Positions 1 to 4,628 of a stretch of 7,045 nucleotides of DNA are shown piece after piece. The number at the start of each line of letters is the position of its first letter. Position 1 is the stretch's first letter. The position numbers and the translations under genes were made by a program. The DNA is taken from the NCBI GenBank assembly GCA_003647375.1, contig QMMS01000230.1, positions 1 through 7,045 on the forward strand. The letters run 5' to 3'. Origin of the DNA: Deltaproteobacteria bacterium. Lineage in GTDB: Bacteria > Desulfobacterota > Desulfobacteria > Desulfobacterales > B30-G6. A model generated the notes under the pieces. The model ran no database searches and had not been told where the DNA came from. It worked only from the letters and a program-made list of their open reading frames with translations.

Positions 1-84
1 AACACTTCAATATTCAACATTCCTTGTTCGACATTCGATATTTTTCTTTTTAATTTTCACCGTATCGGTTGAACCTTTCCGAGT

Positions 85-107
85 CCTCCACCAGAGGTGG
101 AGGTTTT
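85..107 (+). terminator. Rho-independent terminator, plus strand
   Basis: The arms CCTCCACC (85-92) and GGTGGAGG (96-103) pair perfectly over 8 bp around an AGA loop and are followed by TTTTA. This is the layout of an intrinsic terminator for plus-strand transcription, so it probably ends a gene lying left of the window. The T-run is only four bases, so termination may be partial. Such a compact perfect hairpin could also be a dispersed intergenic repeat. Confidence 0.6.
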
Positions 108-140
108 AGGTCAGAATAAATAGCGTATGGCGTATCACTC

Positions 141-176
141 AAAAAAAACACCCCCGCCGGCGACGACGGGGGTGTT
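141..176 (-). terminator. Rho-independent terminator, minus strand
   Basis: The arms AACACCCCCG (147-156) and CGGGGGTGTT (167-176) form a perfect 10-bp, very GC-rich stem with a 10-nt loop. Eight A residues at 141-148 read as a U-run directly after the stem on the minus strand. It lies 24 nt past the stop codon of the small minus-strand ORF at 201-362 and so is its natural terminator. It faces the plus-strand terminator at 85-107, giving a convergent gene end. Confidence 0.85.
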
Positions 177-200
177 GATGAAGCAGTTTAAACGCACAGT

Positions 201-362
201 TTAGGAAAAAATACTATCCGCTTGTCTTCTCTCCAATCCTTCCAGACAAAAATGGCCGAAGTGCGTGGGGTCCTCCTCCTTGCGCCTCTCTTTGCCGGTA
301 TATTCCTGCTTGTTGTTCGCTTCTTTGATTTTCAATAGTTGTTCGACAATCGTACTTTCCAT
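201..362 (-). CDS. Small hypothetical protein (53 aa)
   Basis: A minus-strand ORF of 53 codons starts at the ATG at 362-360 and stops with TAA at 203-201. I do not recognise the product. It is hydrophilic and highly charged, with a Lys/Arg/Glu-rich middle (YTGKERRKEEDP, about residues 21-32), a single Cys (C39) and no signal peptide or membrane segment, so it is probably a small soluble cytoplasmic protein. It is taken as real because it has its own expression signals: GAGGTG six to seven bases before the ATG as a Shine-Dalgarno site, a plausible promoter at 392-420, and a strong minus-strand terminator 24 nt after the stop. It is monocistronic and divergent from the regulator at 864. An alternative is that the transcript works as a small RNA. 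Confidence 0.6.
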   Translation of the reverse strand: MESTIVEQLLKIKEANNKQEYTGKERRKEEDPTHFGHFCLEGLERRQADSIFS

Positions 363-391
363 GTGGCACCTCATGTTTGCGTTGTTACAAT

Positions 392-420
392 AGAATATTT
401 ATATTGTCATATTAATTCAA
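392..420 (-). promoter_or_regulatory. Candidate sigma-70 promoter for the small minus-strand gene
   Basis: Read on the minus strand, TTGAAT (420-415) as a -35 and TATTCT (397-392) as a -10 are separated by exactly 17 nt in an AT-rich stretch. Each hexamer matches the consensus at four of six positions. The -10 lies about 30 nt before the ATG at 362, which would leave a short leader carrying the GAGGTG ribosome-binding site. The call rests on position and spacing rather than on strong hexamers. Confidence 0.35.
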
Positions 421-724
421 ACATCATGCCAACGGATCGATGGTGCCTGTAACATGCTGAATTATTTTTATTATTCGTATTGATGCCGCCGTCAACTGAG
501 TCGGGATTAATGGGCTTATGGACATTTTTTGTATAGTGTGCTTACATGGGATGCACAAAGATACATAAAGGGTTCAAGGGGCCAAGGGTGGCCTACGGCT
601 TACAGCAGATAGCAGCATCCCAGCTTCCAAGCATTATAGCTTCCCAGCATACAAGAGTTTAGGGTTGAAGGGTAGCTGAAAGCAATTGAGCGATAAGTCA
701 TAAGCGGCTTAGAGTTTATAGGCA
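421..724. other. Intergenic region rich in short repeated words, no gene seen
   Basis: I see no supportable ORF here. From about 565 onward the sequence is made of short recurring words. AAGGGTTCAAGGGGCCAA (568-585) is a close relative of a tract at the end of the RACo-like gene. AGCTTCC occurs at 622-628 and 638-644, and CCCAGC at 619-624 and 643-648. A GTTTAGGGTTGAAG-like tract near 657 is followed by AGCT-type words. The last two resemble, in the same order, the reverse complement of the stretch at 4541-4612, so they seem to form one flank of the composite repeat described separately. No convincing promoter for the regulator at 864 was found; TATAGT at 532-537 is -10-like but lacks a good -35. 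Confidence 0.5.
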
Positions 725-814
725 TCGCTAATAGCGACAATAAATGACGCGCGAAGCGCTAATATCGTCCGCTAGGACAAATGACAGCCGAAGGCTAAAT
801 GTCGCCCACAGGGC
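725..814 (+). repeat. Tandem 18-nt hairpin-unit array, copy A
   Basis: Four adjoining units of 18, 19, 18 and 18 nt run from 742 to 814. Each has a 7-nt linker (AAATGAC, TAATATC, AAATGAC, AAATGTC) followed by a 4-bp hairpin. The arms are GCGC/GCGC (749-759), GTCC/GGAC (767-778), AGCC/GGCT (786-796) and GCCC/GGGC (804-814), with loops GAA, GCTA, GAA and ACA. Just upstream, TCGCT-AAT-AGCGA (725-737) looks like a diverged unit. Arm sequences change between units while pairing stays perfect. The array ends about 50 nt before the regulator start. It is not a CRISPR: there are no unique spacers and the unit is too short. Confidence 0.75.
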
Positions 815-863
815 AAAGGGCACCTAACAGTCTAAACTCTTAAAAGTCTACATTGTTGATACC

Positions 864-2348
864 ATGGTAAAGCAACAAAATTTAGAACCGCATATCCGGG
901 ATTTCTTTGAGCTTGTCTACGATGCAATCCTGGCAAATCCCTTCGATGATGCCAGGGCGAATATAGATCTGAAACTATCAGGGTTATCGCCGACGACCTC
1001 CAGAAAAAATCGATTGGAAAAAGCGATTCATGAAACAAGAAAACGAATCGATATCATTGAAGTGGATGGGCCTTCAGACATCAACGCTTTTGGGGGAAAA
1101 GATCGGCAACTGGTTCAGGCAGCCTATTTATTCGATTTCTTTTACCGGTACCGCGAACAATTTGACAAACTCATCACCGACCAGATCGCTGCGGGCGATA
1201 ATTTTATCAAAGTTCCCTTTGCCAATGAAGCCTTCATCTTTCTCAGGAAAAAAGGGTTCACGGGTGAATCGACCACCCGATATTTTGCCCTGAGCTACCA
1301 GTTGAGGCGGGCCTATTATTTCATGACAAGGCGACTGGTGGGACCCAGCGTTGCCATGAAAAAACTGCGTTTTGACCTCTGGAACAATGTGTTTACCCAC
1401 AACATCGACTTTTATGAAAAACATCTCCTGAATCGCATGGAAGATTTCTCTACCCTCATTCTCGGCGAAACCGGGACGGGCAAAGGGACCGCTGCCATGG
1501 CTATCGGCTGTTCCGGTTTCATACCCTTTCTCCTTAAAAAAAAGGGCTTTCAGGAAAGCTTCACGAAATCTTTTGTGTCCATTAATTTGTCTCAATTTCC
1601 AGAAACACTGATCGAATCCGAACTTTTCGGGCATAAAAAAGGGGCCTTCACGGGCGCTGCAAAAAATCACACAGGCGTTTTCGGAAGGTGCAGCCCATAT
1701 GGTGCGATTCTCTTGGACGAAATCGGAGAAACCTCCACGCAGCTTCAGATAAAACTCCTGGAAGTGCTTCAAAACAGGGTCTTCTCACCTGTCGGCAGTC
1801 ATGAAAAAAGCCGTTTTGAAGGTCGGGTCATCGCTGCTACCAACCGGGCAATCGACGAGATCAGGGCTAAAAACATTTTTCGGGATGATTTCTATTATCG
1901 ACTCAGCTCCGACATCATCACGGTGCCCCCGCTGCGTGTACGAATCCAGCAAAATCCGGATGAATTGAATGCGCTGTTGTCCTACACCATCGAACGAATG
2001 CTGGCCCAGCCCTCACCGGAACTGGAAAAGGGAATTCGGGCCGTTATCGATAAAACCCTGGGACCCGGCTATGCATGGCCCGGCAATGTCAGAGAGCTGG
2101 AGCAATGTGTAAGGCGGGTAATTCTGAAGAAAAATTATGAGGGTGATATCAAGTCTGTTTCACCGGACAACCTGAAAGCCCGGCTGGTAAAAGGAATCGA
2201 ATCCGGTGAACTGGATGCCCAAAACCTGATTGCCGGCTACTGTACGCTCCTCTACAAACGCTACGGGACCTTTGAAGATGTTGCCCGCCGTATCAACCTG
2301 GATCGCCGAACCGTTAAAAAATATATCGGCGAGTGGGAAAAAACATGA
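864..2348 (+). CDS. Sigma-54-dependent transcriptional activator (AAA+ enhancer-binding protein) with unrecognised N-terminal domain
   Basis: This 494-aa protein activates transcription by using ATP hydrolysis to open sigma-54 RNA polymerase promoters. The central AAA+ domain spans about residues 190-425, with Walker A GETGTGKG (201-208), the sigma-54 contact loop GAFTGA (260-265) inside ELFGHKKGAFTGA, Walker B AILLDEIGE (281-289, D285/E286), the FRDDFYYRL region with a likely arginine finger (near R346) and the sensor-II motif WPGNVRELEQ (405-414). A Fis-type helix-turn-helix closes the protein at about 467-491. Residues 1-190 do not look like a receiver, PAS or GAF domain: there is no phospho-acceptor Asp pattern, so the input signal is unknown. 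The region is rich in Tyr/Phe and charged residues and is probably soluble. ATG 864 is the only reasonable start because an in-frame stop lies at 825-827, yet no clear Shine-Dalgarno precedes it, suggesting weak translation. The fusion gene 227 nt downstream is a plausible target. Confidence 0.92.
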   Translation: MVKQQNLEPHIRDFFELVYDAILANPFDDARANIDLKLSGLSPTTSRKNRLEKAIHETRKRIDIIEVDGPSDINAFGGKDRQLVQAAYLFDFFYRYREQFDKLITDQIAAGDNFIKVPFANEAFIFLRKKGFTGESTTRYFALSYQLRRAYYFMTRRLVGPSVAMKKLRFDLWNNVFTHNIDFYEKHLLNRMEDFSTLILGETGTGKGTAAMAIGCSGFIPFLLKKKGFQESFTKSFVSINLSQFPETLIESELFGHKKGAFTGAAKNHTGVFGRCSPYGAILLDEIGETSTQLQIKLLEVLQNRVFSPVGSHEKSRFEGRVIAATNRAIDEIRAKNIFRDDFYYRLSSDIITVPPLRVRIQQNPDELNALLSYTIERMLAQPSPELEKGIRAVIDKTLGPGYAWPGNVRELEQCVRRVILKKNYEGDIKSVSPDNLKARLVKGIESGELDAQNLIAGYCTLLYKRYGTFEDVARRINLDRRTVKKYIGEWEKT

Positions 2349-2421
2349 AACACGCAGCGGGCGAATCCTATCTGTCAAGTCCAAGTTCCTCTTGAAAATC
2401 CTCTTTAGAAACGTTACAAAT

Positions 2422-2444
2422 ATAAATTCGCTTCGCGAATTTAT
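2422..2444. promoter_or_regulatory. Perfect palindrome, possible enhancer site for the upstream regulator
   Basis: The arms ATAAATTCGC (2422-2431) and GCGAATTTAT (2435-2444) are perfect reverse complements over 10 bp around TTC. The centre lies about 78 bp upstream of the TGGCAC element at 2510 and roughly 100 bp from the implied transcription start, the distance at which enhancer-binding proteins usually bind. It could therefore be an operator for the protein encoded at 864-2348. Alternatively it is a structural repeat: on the minus strand its loop is GAA, as in most of the hairpin units in the other two gaps. Confidence 0.4.
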
Positions 2445-2449
2445 CGGAC

Positions 2450-2466
2450 GCGACGTCGTCGCTTTT
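2450..2466 (+). terminator. Weak candidate terminator after the regulator gene
   Basis: GCGAC (2450-2454) and GTCGC (2458-2462) form a 5-bp GC-rich stem with a GTC loop and are followed by TTTT (2463-2466). It lies about 100 nt past the regulator stop and before the signals of the next gene, so it could end the regulator transcript. The stem is short, and it may instead belong to the hairpin repeats of this gap. Confidence 0.3.
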
Positions 2467-2509
2467 AACGGCAAAGAATTACAGGCACTTTAGAACGCGT
2501 TTTTCACAG

Positions 2510-2525
2510 TGGCACAGGGATTATC
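2510..2525 (+). promoter_or_regulatory. Possible sigma-54 promoter with poor -12 element
   Basis: TGGCACAGGGATTATC matches the -24 half of the sigma-54 consensus (TGGCAC) exactly, and TT falls at the right spacing for the -12 half. The normally invariant GC of that half is AT here, so the match is incomplete. Support is contextual: a sigma-54 activator is encoded immediately upstream, a palindrome sits about 78 bp upstream, and the implied start near 2535 leaves a leader of about 40 nt before the ATG at 2576. No other GG-N10-GC pair was found in 2461-2575. Confidence 0.35.
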
Positions 2526-2575
2526 GATCGGTCGCAATTTACACCTTATTTTTTGATAATCTGGGGAATGGAACA

Positions 2576-4450
2576 ATGACGAACACATATTGGGCAGACA
2601 GCTATGTTGAGAAAAAATGTGATGCCAAAACAGCCATGCTGTACATTCGCCCCGGGCAGAGAGTGTTTATCGGTTCTTCATCCGGAGAACCGCAGCATCT
2701 GGTAAAAGCCCTTGCAGAAACCTCCGGCCGGTTTACCGATATCGAAATTGTACGGCTCATGGCCCTTGAAAGCACACCGCTGACCCTCATCGCCGAAAAA
2801 ACGGGAAGTCAGAACCTTACGATCCGAAATTTTTATCTAGGGTCGGCCAAAGCCAAATACCTGTCGCAAAACCAGCGCTTCATCACCCCCATCAATTTGT
2901 CAGCCGTACCCCGTCTTTTCAGGAGCCGGCATCTTCCCATTCATGTGGCACTGATCCAGGTGACGCCGCCCGATGACTTTGGTTGGATGAGCCTTGGGGT
3001 ATCGGTGGATATCACCATGGCGGCGGCACTGTCGGCCGATTTGGTCATCGCCCAGGTTAATTCCAACATGCCGAGAGTGCTGGGTCAGAGTTTTGTCCAT
3101 GTGAATGATGTCCATCACATCGTCGAACACGATGAACCCCTGTTGACAGTTGGTCACATGCCGGAATCTGATTCTGCCGACAATATCGCCCGACTCATCG
3201 CCCGGCTTATCGACGACGCATCGACTCTTCAACTTTGCCCCGGTATCACACCGAAGGCAACCCTTCTGGCCCTGTCGGATAAAAACGATCTGGGCATCCA
3301 CTCACAATATTTAACGGAAGATATGATGCATCTGACATCAAAGGGCGTCATCACCAACCGCAAAAAAGGCCTTAATGACGGCAAGATCGTGGCCAGCGCC
3401 GCCATCGGCTCTGAAAACCTGTATGAATTTATCAACGACAACCCCGCCATCGAATTTCATCCCTCAGACTATGTCAACGATCCGAATATCATCAGCCGCC
3501 ACAACAAGATGGTCTCCATCAATGTGGCCATGGCCATGGACCTGACCGGCCAGGTGGCTGCGGACGCGCTTCCGCACAATCACTTTTCAGGCATATGCGG
3601 CATGCCGGATTTCATCCGTGGATCCGCCCAGGCACCCGGCGGGAAATCCTTCTTGTTGCTGACATCCACTACTGAACAAGGCAAAAAAAGTCGCATTGTA
3701 CCAATGCTGACCGACACGGCCGTGGTGGTTCCCAGAGGCGATGTCCAGTATGTAGCAACCGAATATGGCATCATGAATCTGTTTGGCAAGAGTATACAAG
3801 AACGGGCAACCGCCATGATCAGCATTGCCCACCCGGATTTCAGGGACGAGCTGTTCCATCAAGCCAAGGAGTTAGGCCTGATCGGCACGGAACGAACCCT
3901 GAAAGAGTCCATTCACGGCGTCTATCCCAGGGAGCTCGAAGAAACCATCCTTCTGGACAACACAAATGTCACCATCCGGCCGGCCAAGCCCGTGGATGAA
4001 AGGCGAATACAGGAACATTTCTACAATCTTAACAAAGATGATGTCATTGCCAGGTTCTTTCATGATAAAACTTCTTTTGTACGTGCCGAAGTCTCAGATG
4101 TCTCCCAGGTCGACTACATCAAAGACCTGACCATTGTTGCCGTCATCGGAGAATTCGGTTTTGGTGAAGTGGTGGGAGTGGGCGAATACCTGCTCGATCC
4201 CTCAAGCAATACGGCGGAAGTTGCATTTTCCGTCAGCCAAAATTATAAAAAGAAAGGCCTTGGGAAAATCCTTATCCGAAAGCTGTGCGAAACCGCCCGG
4301 GTGAATGGCATTTCCGGTCTTTTTGCCTACACGTCACCTGAAAACAGGGGCATGATCAATCTGTTCAAGACCTTGCCCTTCAATACAACCAAAAAGTTCG
4401 AGGACGACCTGGTACTGCTGTGTTGCAATTTCAGTGAGACAGAGCAGTAA
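2576..4450 (+). CDS. Acetyl-CoA hydrolase/transferase-like protein fused to a GNAT acetyltransferase domain
   Basis: This 624-aa cytoplasmic protein has two parts. Residues 1 to about 450 resemble family I CoA-transferases such as 4-hydroxybutyrate or acetate CoA-transferase, which move CoA between acyl-CoA and a free acid through a glutamyl-CoA intermediate. Recognisable blocks are the glycine-rich GSSSGEP (33-39), DLGIHSQ (238-244), KGVITNRKK (256-264), SGICGMPDF (338-346, corresponding to the usual GIGGxxDF) and VATEYGIMNLFGKSIQERA (393-411). Q244 (CAA, 3305-3307) stands where the catalytic Glu of the GIHTE motif is expected. About 465-615 form a GNAT domain with an acetyl-CoA-binding loop KKKGLG (558-563) and the late-domain SPENRGMINLFKTLPF pattern. 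GNAT domains transfer acetyl from acetyl-CoA to amines, often protein lysines. The start is supported by GGGGA eight bases before the ATG. The gene stands alone, with a 178-nt gap before the next. It may be a transferase or an acyl-CoA-sensing acetyltransferase; the substrate is unknown. Confidence 0.88.
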   Translation: MTNTYWADSYVEKKCDAKTAMLYIRPGQRVFIGSSSGEPQHLVKALAETSGRFTDIEIVRLMALESTPLTLIAEKTGSQNLTIRNFYLGSAKAKYLSQNQRFITPINLSAVPRLFRSRHLPIHVALIQVTPPDDFGWMSLGVSVDITMAAALSADLVIAQVNSNMPRVLGQSFVHVNDVHHIVEHDEPLLTVGHMPESDSADNIARLIARLIDDASTLQLCPGITPKATLLALSDKNDLGIHSQYLTEDMMHLTSKGVITNRKKGLNDGKIVASAAIGSENLYEFINDNPAIEFHPSDYVNDPNIISRHNKMVSINVAMAMDLTGQVAADALPHNHFSGICGMPDFIRGSAQAPGGKSFLLLTSTTEQGKKSRIVPMLTDTAVVVPRGDVQYVATEYGIMNLFGKSIQERATAMISIAHPDFRDELFHQAKELGLIGTERTLKESIHGVYPRELEETILLDNTNVTIRPAKPVDERRIQEHFYNLNKDDVIARFFHDKTSFVRAEVSDVSQVDYIKDLTIVAVIGEFGFGEVVGVGEYLLDPSSNTAEVAFSVSQNYKKKGLGKILIRKLCETARVNGISGLFAYTSPENRGMINLFKTLPFNTTKKFEDDLVLLCCNFSETEQ

Positions 4451-4460
4451 TAAAAAAAGG

Positions 4461-4539
4461 ATCATTTAGCCTTCGGCTGTAATTTGCCTTTCAGGCGTCA
4501 TTTGCACTTCGTGCGATATTTGTCCTTCGGACGTCATTA
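4461..4539 (-). repeat. Tandem 18-nt hairpin-unit array, copy B (inverted)
   Basis: On the plus strand, hairpins start at 4468, 4486, 4504 and 4522, an exact 18-nt period. Their arms are AGCC/GGCT, GCCT/AGGC, GCAC/GTGC and GTCC/GGAC, each around a TTC loop. On the minus strand each unit is a 7-nt linker (AATGAC with a preceding T, AAATATC, AAATGAC, AAATTAC) plus a stem with a GAA loop, the same scheme as at 742-814 but in inverted orientation. Two stems (GTCC/GGAC and AGCC/GGCT) occur in both arrays. It begins 10 nt after the fusion gene stop. Confidence 0.8.
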
Positions 4540-4612
4540 ATTGCTGCTCATTGCTGATAGCTCTTAGCTCGTGGCTCAACCTAAAACTTAACACTTAAAA
4601 CCTAAAACCGCT
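4540..4612 (-). repeat. Repeat-word flank of array B
   Basis: Read on the minus strand this stretch is a GTTTTAGG/GTTAAG-type tract, then TTTTAGGTTGAG, then AGCT/GAGC-type words leading into the 18-nt array. The same order of tracts precedes array A on the plus strand (about 655-724), so array and flank appear to be one composite element. On the plus strand CTAAAACTTAACACTTAAAA-like words lie directly before the RACo-like gene, leaving little room for an ordinary promoter. The similarity to copy A is loose and was judged by eye. Confidence 0.45.
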
Positions 4613-4628
4613 TTTGAAAGAAAAAAAT

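Noticed and set aside
1..60. AT-rich TTCAATATTCAACATT-like tract at the left edge as a possible origin or protein-binding site
   Set aside because: It looks like a common intergenic low-complexity repeat (TTGAAT/TCGAATG words on the minus strand); there are no DnaA boxes or replication genes.
742..814. Hairpin units as a short CRISPR array
   Set aside because: The period is 18 nt, there are no unique spacers of about 30 nt, no leader and no cas genes.
1128..1772. Minus-strand open frame (214 codons)
   Set aside because: It is antisense to the AAA+ core of the regulator and has no family signature.
2230..2493. Plus-strand open frame overlapping the end of the regulator and running into the gap
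   Set aside because: It is out of frame with a well-supported gene, its start has no ribosome-binding site, and its extension into the gap follows no known protein.
4614..4628. TTG at 4614 as the start of the RACo-like gene
   Set aside because: The ATG at 4629 gives the usual short lead into the ferredoxin domain and has a weak GAAAG at proper distance; TTG would start in repeat-derived sequence without a ribosome-binding site.
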